From Paludibacteraceae bacterium (GTDB lineage: Bacteria; Bacteroidota; Bacteroidia; Bacteroidales; Paludibacteraceae): a stretch of DNA of 64,000 nt. A program made the position numbers and the translations under genes. The stretch is from NCBI GenBank assembly GCA_017478225.1, contig JAFVDX010000045.1, forward strand, positions 1 through 64,000, written 5' to 3'. Shown piece after piece: positions 34,193-43,750 of this stretch; position 1 is the first letter of the stretch; each line of letters starts with the position of its first letter. The notes beneath the pieces are model-generated. The model had not been told where the DNA came from. It ran no database searches and worked only from the letters and a program-made list of their open reading frames with translations.

Positions 34193-35124
34193 CACCATTT
34201 GAAACCATACAATCAGCCGTTCAATCTCTCAACTGGGACAAGACGCCCCAAGGGCTTTACGAGCCAATTGATTATGCCCTTTCTTCGGGTGGCAAGCGAC
34301 TCAGACCTGCCTTGGTTATTATGGCATCCGATATGTTCGGCGGCAACAGAGAAAAAGCCCTGCCCGCTGCGCTCGCATTAGAGATCTTCCATAATTTCAC
34401 ACTTCTCCATGACGATGTGATGGACCATGCCGCAACTCGACGGGGTAGGCCAACCGTTCATAAACAATTTGGGACCAACGCTGCCATCCTTTCCGGCGAC
34501 CAAATGCTTATCGAAGCCTATGCTCAACTCGAAGCAATAGAAACGGACAAATTGCCACAAGTGATACATTGGTTCTCACAGATGGCAACACAGATTTGTG
34601 AGGGGCAACAATTGGATGTAGATTTCGAGCAAAAGACAGATGTTACTATTGACGACTACCTATACATGATTCGCCTAAAAACATCAGTTCTTCTTGCAAA
34701 TGCACTTCGAACCGGCGCATACCTTGCCAATGCCACTACACAACAACAAAACCTGCTTTATGAATTTGGCATCAATATAGGTATAGCCTTTCAGTTGCAA
34801 GACGACCTGCTCGATGTCTATGGCAATCCTGATACCTTCGGCAAAAAAATAGGAGGCGACATCATGGAAGGCAAAAAAACTTTTCTTTATCTGACAGCAC
34901 AAGCCCAAAATAACAACTTGCTTGAGAAAGCACTAAAAGAAAAAGACAAAATACATGCTGTCACACAAGTGTATAATCAGTTGGATGTAAGACAAACCAC
35001 AGAAAAAGAAATAGTTAACTTCACCAACAAAGCACTGCAGTGTCTTGATAATATTCAAGTTTCAGACAACCTAAAGCAACCCCTGCGAGATATCGCATTC
35101 AAACTGACTAAAAGAAATGATTAG
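34189..35124 (+). CDS. Trans-type polyprenyl diphosphate synthase
   Basis: Prenyltransferase that condenses isopentenyl diphosphate onto allylic diphosphates, 311 aa. The first aspartate motif is DDVMD (75-79) followed by RRGRPTVH; the second is DDLLD (205-209), preceded by GIAFQLQ. GGKRLRPALV is the pyrophosphate-binding segment. The residues before the first motif (FHNFTLLH) are bulky, so a farnesyl/geranylgeranyl-range product is plausible, but chain length is inference. Overlaps ddl by 4 bp and tsaB by 8 bp. Confidence 0.92.
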   Translation: MTPFETIQSAVQSLNWDKTPQGLYEPIDYALSSGGKRLRPALVIMASDMFGGNREKALPAALALEIFHNFTLLHDDVMDHAATRRGRPTVHKQFGTNAAILSGDQMLIEAYAQLEAIETDKLPQVIHWFSQMATQICEGQQLDVDFEQKTDVTIDDYLYMIRLKTSVLLANALRTGAYLANATTQQQNLLYEFGINIGIAFQLQDDLLDVYGNPDTFGKKIGGDIMEGKKTFLYLTAQAQNNNLLEKALKEKDKIHAVTQVYNQLDVRQTTEKEIVNFTNKALQCLDNIQVSDNLKQPLRDIAFKLTKRND

Positions 35125-35818
35125 TCTTAACATAGAAACCGCTACAGATATTTGTTCTTTGTCGCTTGCTAAAGATAAAGAAATCCTTTTTTCTGATTGC
35201 AGCAGTGAGGGTAATCATGCTCGCACTCTGCCACTTTTTATCCAAAAGGCTGTACAAATAGCGCAATCTAAAGGCCTAAAGATAGGCGCAGTTGCCGTCT
35301 CTGCAGGACCGGGAAGTTATACAGGTCTTCGCATCGCCACTGCCACAGCCAAAGGACTTTGCTACGCATCTAATATCCCGCTTATCTTTATCCCCACCCT
35401 ATCCATTCTTTGTCAAGCACTTATAGACAGACACAAACAACTACTAACAGAAGACACCATACTTTGTCCTATGATAGATGCTCGACGAATGGAGGTATAT
35501 ACAGCACTATACGACAATCAACTACATCCCCTTACACCAACCGAAGCCAAAATCATTGACAGCGATAGTTTCACGCAATCACTTGAGAACCATCATATTC
35601 TCTTTTTCGGGAATGGTGCCGTCAAGTGTCAGACCACTATCAAGCATCCTAATGCGATATTTATAAACGACATACCTCTTTTGGCTGATTATATGGCTCC
35701 TTTATCCTACGAAGCCTACCTGGCAAAACAATTTCAGGATATTGCCTATGCCGAACCCAATTACCTCAAGCAATACAACGCCATTAAATCAACCAACAGA
35801 GTGCTCAACAATATATAA
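35117..35818 (+). CDS. tsaB: tRNA threonylcarbamoyladenosine biosynthesis protein TsaB
   Basis: Partner of TsaD in making t6A37 on tRNAs that read ANN codons; 233 aa. The ASKHA fold start MISLNIETATDICSLSLA, NHARTLPLFIQ, and AVSAGPGSYTGLRIATATAK with GLCYASNIPL are diagnostic. It begins inside the polyprenyl synthase gene, so translation is coupled. A nonamer repeat begins at the base after its stop codon. Confidence 0.93.
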   Translation: MISLNIETATDICSLSLAKDKEILFSDCSSEGNHARTLPLFIQKAVQIAQSKGLKIGAVAVSAGPGSYTGLRIATATAKGLCYASNIPLIFIPTLSILCQALIDRHKQLLTEDTILCPMIDARRMEVYTALYDNQLHPLTPTEAKIIDSDSFTQSLENHHILFFGNGAVKCQTTIKHPNAIFINDIPLLADYMAPLSYEAYLAKQFQDIAYAEPNYLKQYNAIKSTNRVLNNI

Positions 35819-35854
35819 TCTAAATCATCTAAATTCTCTAAGACATCTAAAAAA
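35819..35854 (+). repeat. Nonamer tandem repeat after tsaB
   Basis: Four exact 9-bp steps beginning TCTAA directly after the tsaB stop: TCTAAATCA, TCTAAATTC, TCTAAGACA, TCTAAAAAA. Ends 10 bp before the proS ATG. Confidence 0.8.
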
Positions 35855-35864
35855 ATAAAATAAT

Positions 35865-37370
35865 ATGGCAAAATTTTCCAAATTAACCTCTCGTTCAGAG
35901 GACTATAGCAAATGGTACAATGAATTAGTAGTCAAAGCCGACTTAGCAGAGCAGTCAGCCGTGCGTGGATGCATGGTAATCAAGCCTTACGGCTACGCAA
36001 TCTGGGAAAAAATTCAAGCAGAGTTAGACCGACGCTTTAAGGAAACAGGGCATGTTAATGCCTATTTTCCGCTTCTTATTCCCAAGTCGTTTCTCAGCCG
36101 CGAAGCAGAGCATGTAGAAGGATTTGCCAAAGAGTGCGCAGTGGTTACTCATCATCGTCTCAAAAACGACCCTAATGGTAAAGGTGTCATTGTAGATCCT
36201 GATGCTAAATTGGAAGAAGAACTCATCATCCGTCCTACAAGTGAGACTATTATTTGGAGTACTTATAAAAACTGGATTTCTTCTTATCGCGACCTGCCTA
36301 TACTTTGCAACCAATGGGCAAATGTGATGCGTTGGGAAATGCGTACAAGACTCTTTCTTCGCACTGCAGAATTTCTCTGGCAAGAAGGTCATACCGCGCA
36401 TGCCACCAAAGAAGAAGCCATCGCTGAAGCGGAAAAAATGCTGGGTGTATATGCCGAATTTGCAGAGAACATAATGGCTATTCCTGTTATCAAAGGAGTC
36501 AAATCACCTAACGAACGATTTGCAGGAGCACTCGACACATATTGTATCGAGGCTATGATGCAAGACGGCAAAGCGCTACAAGCAGGCACAAGCCATTTCC
36601 TCGGACAAAATTTTGCCAAATCGTTCGATGTACAATTCCTCTCCAAAGAGAATCAATATGAATATGTATGGGCAACCTCTTGGGGTGTTTCCACAAGATT
36701 AATGGGAGCACTTATCATGACACACTCCGACGACAACGGACTCGTCTTGCCTCCACATCTGGCACCTATACAAGTAGTAATAGTACCTATCTTCAAGAAA
36801 GAAGAAGATTTAGCTCAACTCATGACCAAACTGCAACCTCTTGCCGACCACCTCAAAGCAAAAGGGATAAGAGTAAAAGTAGATACCTCAGACAAACAAA
36901 CTCCGGGATTCAAATTTGCAGACTACGAACTCAAAGGCGTTCCTGTACGCTTGGCTATGGGAGGCAGAGACTTAGAAAACAATACTATAGAAATTGCGCG
37001 CAGAGACACTATGACCAAAGAGACGCTTTCTCTTGATGGTATCGAGGAACATATCATCAACCTGCTTGAACAGATTCAGCAAAACATGTACAAAAAAGCA
37101 CTCGATTTCCGTCTCGCCAACACACGAGAAGTAAATTCGTATGACGAGTTCAAAGAAGAGATCAAGAAAGGCGGATTCTTACTATGCCATTGGGACGGAA
37201 CACCTCAGACCGAAGAGAAAATCAAAAACGACACTAAAGCAACCATCCGCTGCATACCATCTAAAGAGAATATACTCTTCAACGGCAATAATACTATCTT
37301 CCAAGAAGGCAAATGTATGGTTACAGGTAAACCCTCAAAACAAAGAGTTGTATTTGCCATTGCATACTAA
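35865..37370 (+). CDS. proS: Proline--tRNA ligase (archaeal/eukaryotic-like type)
   Basis: Class II aminoacyl-tRNA synthetase charging tRNA-Pro; 501 aa. Motif 1 is around [20 protein letters not shown], motif 2 is [20 protein letters not shown] followed by QEGHTAHA, and motif 3 is [14 protein letters not shown]. The absence of a YbaK-type editing insertion and the C-terminal extension place it in the short archaeal/eukaryotic-like group, which is usual in Bacteroidota. It ends in a strong bidirectional terminator. Confidence 0.95.
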   Translation: MAKFSKLTSRSEDYSKWYNELVVKADLAEQSAVRGCMVIKPYGYAIWEKIQAELDRRFKETGHVNAYFPLLIPKSFLSREAEHVEGFAKECAVVTHHRLKNDPNGKGVIVDPDAKLEEELIIRPTSETIIWSTYKNWISSYRDLPILCNQWANVMRWEMRTRLFLRTAEFLWQEGHTAHATKEEAIAEAEKMLGVYAEFAENIMAIPVIKGVKSPNERFAGALDTYCIEAMMQDGKALQAGTSHFLGQNFAKSFDVQFLSKENQYEYVWATSWGVSTRLMGALIMTHSDDNGLVLPPHLAPIQVVIVPIFKKEEDLAQLMTKLQPLADHLKAKGIRVKVDTSDKQTPGFKFADYELKGVPVRLAMGGRDLENNTIEIARRDTMTKETLSLDGIEEHIINLLEQIQQNMYKKALDFRLANTREVNSYDEFKEEIKKGGFLLCHWDGTPQTEEKIKNDTKATIRCIPSKENILFNGNNTIFQEGKCMVTGKPSKQRVVFAIAY

Positions 37371-37383
37371 ACACACTTTATAA

Positions 37384-37430
37384 ATATAAAAGCAGCACTG
37401 ACAATCTACATATCAGTGCTGCTTTTATAT
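37384..37430 (+). terminator. Strong bidirectional terminator after proS
   Basis: A perfect 18-bp stem (ATATAAAAGCAGCACTGA with its complement at 37413-37430) and an 11-nt loop. The stem is flanked by A-run and T-run, so it can work on both strands. Confidence 0.85.
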
Positions 37431-37461
37431 CCTTTAGAGTACTTCTAAGAATTGATTTATA

Positions 37462-37569
37462 TTGTTTTCGAGGTTTTTCTTAGGTAGATTGCCGGCTTGA
37501 ACGAGGGAGCAATGCGGGCATTGTGACCAAGTGAAAGTCAGTAAGATACAAGAAAAAAACCGAAAACAA
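37462..37569. other. Intergenic inverted repeat, function unknown
   Basis: TTGTTTTCG (37462-37470) and CGAAAACAA (37561-37569) pair perfectly; the stem continues imperfectly through GGTTTTTCTT and AAGAAAAAAAC. The enclosed ~68 nt hold a small palindrome CAATGC-GG-GCATTG (37510-37523). No gene is supported between 37431 and 37635. Confidence 0.4.
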
Positions 37570-37635
37570 GTAAAAGTTTACATCTATTCTTTTTTAGAGA
37601 ACAAACTAATAACGATGAATTTTTAGAAGTGCCCT

Positions 37636-39663
37636 TTATTTATTCACTTCTGGATAGGCTATTCGGTGATGATTTATCGACACTATCCTTGCCACAAACA
37701 CTTTTTTTATTTCCTCCACATCGGCAAAACTAAGCGGCGTCAAACTAAATTGTCCGTCGGCTATCTGTGCCCCCACCATCTGCTCTACCATCTGCTCTAT
37801 CGACTCCTCTGTATATTCCGCCAAACTTCTTGAACGCGCCTCCACAGCATCTGCCATCATAAGAATAGCCGTTTCCTTCGAATTAGGCATAGGACCGGGG
37901 TAGGTAAACAAACTTGCATCTATCTCCTCACCAGGATGCTCATTCAAATATGTGTTGTAAAAATACTTCACTTTACTCGTTCCATGATGAGTGGCTATGA
38001 AATTTTGTATAATCGCAGGCAACTTCTGTTTCTTGGCGATAGTCAAACCATCTGATACATGAGCGATTATTTTCTGTGCAGCCTCCTGCGGCGTCAGTTG
38101 ATTGAGCGGATTCACATTATCAGTCTGATTTTCAGTAAACAAATGAGGATTATTCATCTTACCTATATCATGATACAAAGCCCCCGCCCTTACCAACAAA
38201 GCATTAGCACCTATATGCTTAGCGGCTTCAAAAGCCAATGTGCTCACCTGCATACTATGCTGAAACGACCCAGGAGCACGCTCCGCAAACTCACGCAACA
38301 AATCATTGTTAACATTCGTCAACTCAACAAGCGTTATTGAACTCACTAACCTGAATACACGCTCTAATATATATATCAGACCATAAGAACATATCAGCAA
38401 CAATGCATTCACAGCAATACATACATATACAGGTATTTGCAATAATTTATAATCACCTGCCGAAAATAAAGTGAATATTGTATATGACAATATATACGCA
38501 AGCAACACATACGCCACTGTACTTGCCAACTGCGAGCGCTCGGTTATATCTCGCAAACTACTTACCGCTACCAAACCTACCGTAGTCTGCACTATTATGA
38601 ATTCTAATGGTGAATTTACATACAAGGCAAGTATGAGCGTTGTTATCAGATGAGCAAAAAAGGCTGTGCGAGAATCCAAAAACAACCTGATCAATATTGT
38701 TGTCCAAACTATTGGCACTATATATATGCTCAGACGAGTGTAGCGAAGCGTCAAACTTGCTATAATTATTGTTAGAAGCATAGTTGATGCAATAAGCCAC
38801 AAACTCTTGTTATCACTGATAATATGTCGCCTAAAGATAGCAAGATACAATATCAACATACCTACCAACATACAAAGCAGCAATACATTAGCAGCCAATG
38901 ACACCATCTCGCTCCTACGATCTTTCTCTTTCTCGTCCATCGTTCGCTGAATAGATGTCAGTATCTGATATGTTCGGTCATCAACTATCTCCCCTTTATC
39001 TATTATCTTCTCACCCTTCTGAATAACACCTTGAGTTAACGAAATATCCGCAATCAAACTCTCCTTTACTATCTCAGTGGTTGTACTATCGTATGCTAAA
39101 TTAGGCACGATATATGTCTCCAACTGCAATCTCTTAAGTTGATTCTGCTGCGAACGAGTAGCGTTGTTCATTATCATTGTATAAGCACTACGAGGCGTAT
39201 AAAGCACATTCACCCTCGCAGTCTTGGACACATGTTTGTCGCTTATCAAAGTGATTTTCTTTATCTTATCATTATTCAAATTCTCTTGCTCTTGAGGATC
39301 TATTATTCCTAATTGATATGCACGCTTAACCTGACGCAAAAGAAAATCTGATGTTCGGTTGTTTAATTTCTTCACACCATCCGACTGCATTAGCAAATCC
39401 ACTTGCTGACGAGCAATCTCATTGTTTATATTGTAGTACGGTGCAAAATCACGAAGCACCTGCTCTTGTTCCAAAAGCAACTGATCATCAGTTTTATATA
39501 TCGGATAGTCTTGCTCGGCTGTCAGAAGACTATACCCCCAAGGCTTACCTATCTCAAAATAATACTTGAAATTACTCGTATGACGAGGAAACAACAACAA
39601 ACTCACCACCACTATTGATAGTGCAGCCGATATCTTTACTATATAATCTAATACTCTATTCAT
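37636..39663 (-). CDS. PgpH-like 7TM receptor with HD phosphohydrolase domain
   Basis: A 675-aa membrane protein of the YqfF/PgpH group, known as cyclic-di-AMP phosphodiesterases. One N-terminal helix (LSIVVVSLLLFP) is followed by a large extracytoplasmic domain (~35-265, 7TMR-HDED), about seven membrane helices (~270-455), and a cytosolic HD domain with H498D499 in RAGALYHDIGKMNNPHLF, then HVSDGLTIAKKQKLP and ATHHGT. The domain order and length match the family. Enzyme substrate is from the family, not shown here. It stands alone between the proS terminator and tadA. Confidence 0.9.
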   Translation of the reverse strand: MNRVLDYIVKISAALSIVVVSLLLFPRHTSNFKYYFEIGKPWGYSLLTAEQDYPIYKTDDQLLLEQEQVLRDFAPYYNINNEIARQQVDLLMQSDGVKKLNNRTSDFLLRQVKRAYQLGIIDPQEQENLNNDKIKKITLISDKHVSKTARVNVLYTPRSAYTMIMNNATRSQQNQLKRLQLETYIVPNLAYDSTTTEIVKESLIADISLTQGVIQKGEKIIDKGEIVDDRTYQILTSIQRTMDEKEKDRRSEMVSLAANVLLLCMLVGMLILYLAIFRRHIISDNKSLWLIASTMLLTIIIASLTLRYTRLSIYIVPIVWTTILIRLFLDSRTAFFAHLITTLILALYVNSPLEFIIVQTTVGLVAVSSLRDITERSQLASTVAYVLLAYILSYTIFTLFSAGDYKLLQIPVYVCIAVNALLLICSYGLIYILERVFRLVSSITLVELTNVNNDLLREFAERAPGSFQHSMQVSTLAFEAAKHIGANALLVRAGALYHDIGKMNNPHLFTENQTDNVNPLNQLTPQEAAQKIIAHVSDGLTIAKKQKLPAIIQNFIATHHGTSKVKYFYNTYLNEHPGEEIDASLFTYPGPMPNSKETAILMMADAVEARSRSLAEYTEESIEQMVEQMVGAQIADGQFSLTPLSFADVEEIKKVFVARIVSINHHRIAYPEVNK

Positions 39664-39723
39664 AAGCCTACTTACTTTATTTATAAGTCTTTCAAACTAT
39701 TATTCTAAAGGCAAATTAGCCAT

Positions 39724-40170
39724 TTACTCCGCCCTTTTCCTTTTCCTCTCAAAAAAACTCTTTATCAATTCTTTACACTCATTTTCAAGTATTCCTTTTT
39801 CCACTTGACATTTCGGATGCAACGCTCCGCTTGACAATATCGAATAGCCTTTTTTCTCATCTGAGGCCCCATAAACCAACCTACTTACCTGCGCCCAACC
39901 TATTGCCCCAGCACACATAACACAAGGCTCCATAGTAACATACATAGTACACCCCTGCAAGTACTTACCACCTAAAGTCTGTGCAGCAGCAGTTATCGCC
40001 TGAATCTCAGCATGAGCAGTAACATCCGACAATGTCTCTGTCAAATTATACCCTCTGCCCACCACTCTGTTTTCACACACTATCACACAGCCAACAGGGA
40101 CCTCGTCGCTTTCAAAAGCCTTCCGAGCCTCTCCTATTGCCATTGCCATATAACGCTCATCGTCAGTCAT
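39724..40170 (-). CDS. tadA: tRNA-specific adenosine deaminase
   Basis: Deaminates A34 to inosine in tRNA-Arg(ACG). The 148 aa have the zinc-binding and catalytic residues H53-A-E55 (TAHAEIQAI) and P-C83-V-M-C86 (TMEPCVMCAGAIGWAQ). The start MTDDERYMAMAIGEARKA is typical of the family. A -7 box on the - strand is at 40196-40203; it lies divergent from potA. Confidence 0.94.
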   Translation of the reverse strand: MTDDERYMAMAIGEARKAFESDEVPVGCVIVCENRVVGRGYNLTETLSDVTAHAEIQAITAAAQTLGGKYLQGCTMYVTMEPCVMCAGAIGWAQVSRLVYGASDEKKGYSILSSGALHPKCQVEKGILENECKELIKSFFERKRKRAE

Positions 40171-40195
40171 TACATACTAAGGCTTTTCAACGCCG

Positions 40196-40203
40196 CAAAT
40201 TTA
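40196..40203 (-). promoter_or_regulatory. -7 promoter element for tadA
   Basis: TAAATTTG on the - strand, 26 bp before the tadA ATG. Confidence 0.6.
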
Positions 40204-40253
40204 CACACAATTTTCCATTCCACAAAGTTGTTGGTAGATATTAAATTTATTTG

Positions 40254-40261
40254 TACCTTTG
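40254..40261 (+). promoter_or_regulatory. -7 promoter element for potA
   Basis: TACCTTTG, 56 bp before the potA ATG. Confidence 0.7.
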
Positions 40262-40316
40262 CAGCGCACTTGAGGCACTAATGGAGTTAATCATAATATA
40301 ACATATAGTTCATAGG

Positions 40317-41789
40317 ATGCAAGATAATAAATACATTATTGAAGTCAACAATGTCTCAAAGCAATTCGAAGACGGAAAGTATGCTTTGAAAGATGTCAGT
40401 TTGCAAGTAGAAAAAGGCGAGTTCGTAACGATTCTCGGTCCTTCGGGATGCGGTAAAACCACTTTGCTGCGCTGCATCGCAGGCTTTCAAGTAGCATCAT
40501 CAGGCGATATCTTGCTCAAAGGAGAAGACATCACCCAAACTCCGCCACACAAACGACCGGTTAATACTGTATTCCAAAAATATGCACTTTTCCCGCATCT
40601 TAATGTATTCGACAATGTAGCCTTCGGGCTTAAACTCAAGAAACTCAACAAAGGAGTTATCATCACCAAGGTCAAACAAGCCCTTAAAACCGTTGGCATG
40701 ACCGACTATGAATATCGTGATGTTGATTCTCTGTCCGGCGGACAGCAGCAGCGCGTGGCAATTGCAAGAGCAATAGTCAATCAACCTGAAGTATTGCTCC
40801 TTGACGAACCTCTGGCTGCACTCGACCTTAAGATGCGAAAAGATATGCAACTCGAACTCAAAGAGATGCACAAAAAACTTGGCATCACCTTTATTTATGT
40901 AACACACGACCAAGAAGAAGCCCTTACACTATCCGACCGAGTGGTAGTAATGAACGAAGGACGCATTCAACAAATAGGTACTCCTACTGACATATACAAC
41001 GAGCCGCAAAACTGCTTCGTGGCTGACTTTATAGGAGAAAGCAATATCCTGAGCGCCACTATGATACGCGACCGCAAAGTCAAATTCTGCGATAAAGAAT
41101 TTGATTGTATCGACGAAGGATTCGGAGAAAATACCCCCGTAGATGTTGTCATCCGACCGGAAGATATATATATATGGGAATCTAAATCCAAACGCGACTC
41201 ACAGGCTACCATTGAGGCACAACAAGAAGATTACGACCCCGACGACCGGATTCCTAAAGGGAAATTCACTAAGTGGTACGGACAAGTTCAAAGTAGCATA
41301 TTCAAAGGTGTACACTACGAAATGACTGTTCTTACCGACGACGGATACGAATTTATGGTACAAGACTATCACGAGTTCAAACCAGGCACCACGGTGGGTA
41401 TGCTCGTTAAGCCGGAGGACATTCAAGTAATGCGTAAAGAAAGATACCAATTCAACTATTTTGATGGAGAAGTACTCAAAAATGGTAAAGTACATTTTCT
41501 CGGTGCTGAATGGGAAGTTAGTCAAGAACAAATAGCCGAATTTGCCCCGGGAGAACAAGTACAAGTACGAGTACCATTCAAAGAAATCGACCTTCATGAC
41601 CACGAAGACGAAGGAACACTCTCAGGCGAAGTACACTTCATACTCTTCAAAGGCAACCACTATAACCTAACCATTAGAACCGACGACGGAGACGACTTGT
41701 TTGTCTATACAAAAGATGTATGGGATGATGGAGACAGAGTTGGAATATACATTCAACCTAATTCAATATACTTATCAAAAAAAGAATAA
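40317..41789 (+). CDS. potA: PotA-like ABC transporter ATP-binding protein with extended C-terminus
   Basis: ATPase of a spermidine/putrescine-type importer, 490 aa. Walker A GPSGCGKT (41-48), signature [14 protein letters not shown], Walker [12 protein letters not shown] and the H-loop [10 protein letters not shown] are intact. The family is usually ~360-380 aa. The extra length is made of three TOBE-like repeats after residue ~235 ([18 protein letters not shown], then [19 protein letters not shown], then [20 protein letters not shown]). The permease and binding-protein genes (potB, potC, potD) do not follow: the next 387 bp hold no gene and rfbA is next. Confidence 0.87.
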   Translation: MQDNKYIIEVNNVSKQFEDGKYALKDVSLQVEKGEFVTILGPSGCGKTTLLRCIAGFQVASSGDILLKGEDITQTPPHKRPVNTVFQKYALFPHLNVFDNVAFGLKLKKLNKGVIITKVKQALKTVGMTDYEYRDVDSLSGGQQQRVAIARAIVNQPEVLLLDEPLAALDLKMRKDMQLELKEMHKKLGITFIYVTHDQEEALTLSDRVVVMNEGRIQQIGTPTDIYNEPQNCFVADFIGESNILSATMIRDRKVKFCDKEFDCIDEGFGENTPVDVVIRPEDIYIWESKSKRDSQATIEAQQEDYDPDDRIPKGKFTKWYGQVQSSIFKGVHYEMTVLTDDGYEFMVQDYHEFKPGTTVGMLVKPEDIQVMRKERYQFNYFDGEVLKNGKVHFLGAEWEVSQEQIAEFAPGEQVQVRVPFKEIDLHDHEDEGTLSGEVHFILFKGNHYNLTIRTDDGDDLFVYTKDVWDDGDRVGIYIQPNSIYLSKKE

Positions 41790-41844
41790 ACTTCTAAACC
41801 ACCTAACATAGTTTTTTTATAAACAACTATAAAACAGCAATAAC

Positions 41845-42015
41845 AACCACACTTGTCAGAGACCGGAAAACTCAACAAACATTTTTTTCAGAGATAAATA
41901 CTTGTTCAATGGCGTGCTGCTATCCTTTAGGATTGGGCAGATTACAGAAAGCAAGCAAATCTCAAATCCTATTCATTAGGAGTTTTCTCGCGCAAGAACA
42001 AGTGTGGTTTTTTTA
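41845..42015 (+). ncRNA. Candidate structured RNA (6S-like architecture)
   Basis: AACCACACTTGT (41845-41856) pairs perfectly with ACAAGTGTGGTT (41998-42009), followed by a T-run (42008-42014) like a terminator. Inside, GAAAACTC (41866-41873) pairs with GAGTTTTC (41980-41987). An apical hairpin joins CTGC-ATCC with GGAT-GCAG (41917-41941), and TAGGATT (41928-41934) can alternatively pair with AATCCTA (41965-41971). A long closing stem, a large internal loop and a terminal hairpin over ~165 nt is the layout of 6S RNA. The gap has no ORF. No exact -7 box was found upstream, and sequence identity to 6S was not shown, so the name is a suggestion only. Confidence 0.5.
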
Positions 42016-42143
42016 TACACTACTAATATTTTGACATATATAACCAATAATCTATAATGTTCAGTAAAAACAATAAACAGCAGATATCTAATTAGTGAAC
42101 TAAACTATTCTTATCGCCTTTTGCCCAATTAAAATAATTGTTG

Positions 42144-42151
42144 TACTTTTG
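42144..42151 (+). promoter_or_regulatory. -7 promoter element for rfbA
   Basis: TACTTTTG, 26 bp before the rfbA ATG; the longer frame start at 42138 lies upstream of it and is excluded. Confidence 0.7.
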
Positions 42152-42176
42152 CATTATATTCAAAACTATTCATACT

Positions 42177-43040
42177 ATGAAAGGAATTATTCTTGCTGGT
42201 GGTAGTGCAACCCGCCTCTATCCGCTTTCTAAAGCCATATCTAAGCAAATCATGCCTGTATATGACAAGCCTATGATTTACTATCCGCTTTCCACTCTTA
42301 TGCTTGCAGGCATTCGCCAAGTACTTATCATATCTACCCCACGCGACTTACCTATGTTCAAAGAACTGCTCTCAGACGGCAAGAGAATAGGCATGTCTAT
42401 AGAATACAAAGTGCAGGAAGTTCCTAATGGTCTTGCACAAGCCTTTGTATTGGGAAAAGAATTTCTCAACGGCGAACCCGGATGCCTTATCTTAGGTGAT
42501 AATCTCTTCTACGGTAGGAGTTTCAGCGCTATGCTTCGCCGCGCCGCATCAATTAACAAAGGTGCTTGCATATTTGGCTATTATGTCAAGGACCCACGAG
42601 CATACGGAGTGGTAGAATTTGATAATAATGGCAAAGTACTCTCTCTTGAAGAGAAGCCAAGCACTCCAAAAAGCAACTACGCCGTCCCGGGACTCTATTT
42701 CTACGACTCCTCTGTCTGCCAAAAAGCAGCATCTCTACAACCATCAGCAAGAGGTGAATACGAAATCACAGACCTCAATAAACTCTATTTAGAAGAAGGC
42801 TCTCTGCAAGTAGAACTCTTCGGAAGAGGCTTTGCATGGCTCGATACAGGCAATCCAGATAGCCTACTCGATGCATCTAATTTCATAGCAACCATCCAAA
42901 AAAGACAAGGATTTTATGTCAGTTGCATAGAAGAAATAGCATGGCGAAACGGCTGGATAACCACCGAGCAACTATACGCACTCGGCAAAGAACTCGAAAA
43001 AACCGAATACGGAAAATACCTAATGGAACTAAACAACTAA
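42177..43040 (+). CDS. rfbA: Glucose-1-phosphate thymidylyltransferase
   Basis: First step of dTDP-sugar synthesis: dTTP plus glucose-1-phosphate to dTDP-glucose. The 287 aa begin [20 protein letters not shown], then [28 protein letters not shown], and [18 protein letters not shown], all standard for RmlA. The ATG at 42177 is set by the -7 box at 42144-42151. rfbB is 25 kb away in the same orientation, and the next genes are clpP-clpX, so there is no dTDP-rhamnose cluster here. Confidence 0.94.
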   Translation: MKGIILAGGSATRLYPLSKAISKQIMPVYDKPMIYYPLSTLMLAGIRQVLIISTPRDLPMFKELLSDGKRIGMSIEYKVQEVPNGLAQAFVLGKEFLNGEPGCLILGDNLFYGRSFSAMLRRAASINKGACIFGYYVKDPRAYGVVEFDNNGKVLSLEEKPSTPKSNYAVPGLYFYDSSVCQKAASLQPSARGEYEITDLNKLYLEEGSLQVELFGRGFAWLDTGNPDSLLDASNFIATIQKRQGFYVSCIEEIAWRNGWITTEQLYALGKELEKTEYGKYLMELNN

Positions 43041-43090
43041 ACTTTCCTCGCCCCAAAAAGTATATAAACAACTTATTAAACAACAACTAT

Positions 43091-43750
43091 ATGAACGATT
43101 TTCTGAAATTTGCAAAAAGCAAAGGTCTTAATACTATGCATGTAGAAAAAACCATGCAAGTCAGCGACAATTATATCTCTCCGTCTATCTTGGAAGAAAG
43201 ACAACTTAATGTAACTCAGATGGATGTCTTCTCACGCCTTATGATGGACCGTATTATTTTTCTCGGTACAGAAGTAAACGACTATACCGCCAATGTCATT
43301 CAGGCACAATTACTATATTTAGACTCCGTGGATTCCGACAGAGACATATCTCTCTATCTCAACACCCCCGGAGGCAGTGTATATGCAGGTTTAGGTATTT
43401 ACGATACCATGCAGTTTATTACTGCCAAAGTCGGCACTATATGCACCGGTATGGCTGCCTCAATGGGCGCTGTACTTTTAGTTGCAGGAGAAAAAGGCAT
43501 GAGAGCCGCACTGCCTCATTCAAGAGTAATGATTCACCAACCTATGGGAGGCATTCAAGGACAAGCAAGCGATATTGAAATCACTGCACGAGAAATTCTT
43601 AAACTCAAAACAGAACTATACCAAATCATATCTGACCACTCCGGACAATCAATGGAAAAAATAATTGCAGACGCCGACCGCGACTATTGGATGACAGCAG
43701 AAGAAGCACTCAAATATGGTATGATTGATAATGTATTTAGAAAAAAATAA
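43091..43750 (+). CDS. clpP: ATP-dependent Clp protease proteolytic subunit
   Basis: Serine protease chamber of ClpXP, 219 aa. The catalytic Ser124 is in [11 protein letters not shown], His149 in MIHQPMGG, and the Asp in the DRDYWM segment. [18 protein letters not shown] is the conserved substrate groove. The ATG at 43091 is chosen because the longer frame start (42923) lies inside rfbA. The TAA overlaps the clpX ATG (TAATG), so ClpP and ClpX are cotranslated. Confidence 0.95.
   Translation: MNDFLKFAKSKGLNTMHVEKTMQVSDNYISPSILEERQLNVTQMDVFSRLMMDRIIFLGTEVNDYTANVIQAQLLYLDSVDSDRDISLYLNTPGGSVYAGLGIYDTMQFITAKVGTICTGMAASMGAVLLVAGEKGMRAALPHSRVMIHQPMGGIQGQASDIEITAREILKLKTELYQIISDHSGQSMEKIIADADRDYWMTAEEALKYGMIDNVFRKK

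Noticed and set aside
37437..37590. Cryptic - strand reading frame with a CPHC motif (about 47 codons)
   Set aside because: No start codon, overlaps the terminator stem, and the frame is too short to support a gene or a named transposase remnant.
42080..42110. Fourth copy of the three-copy element (AATTAGTGAACTAAAC region)
   Set aside because: Only a short stretch resembles the ends; the hairpin and the conserved core are missing.
42923..43090. Longer clpP start inside rfbA
   Set aside because: The extra 56 residues are Arg/Asn-rich out-of-frame rfbA sequence; family length and the ATG at 43091 fit better.
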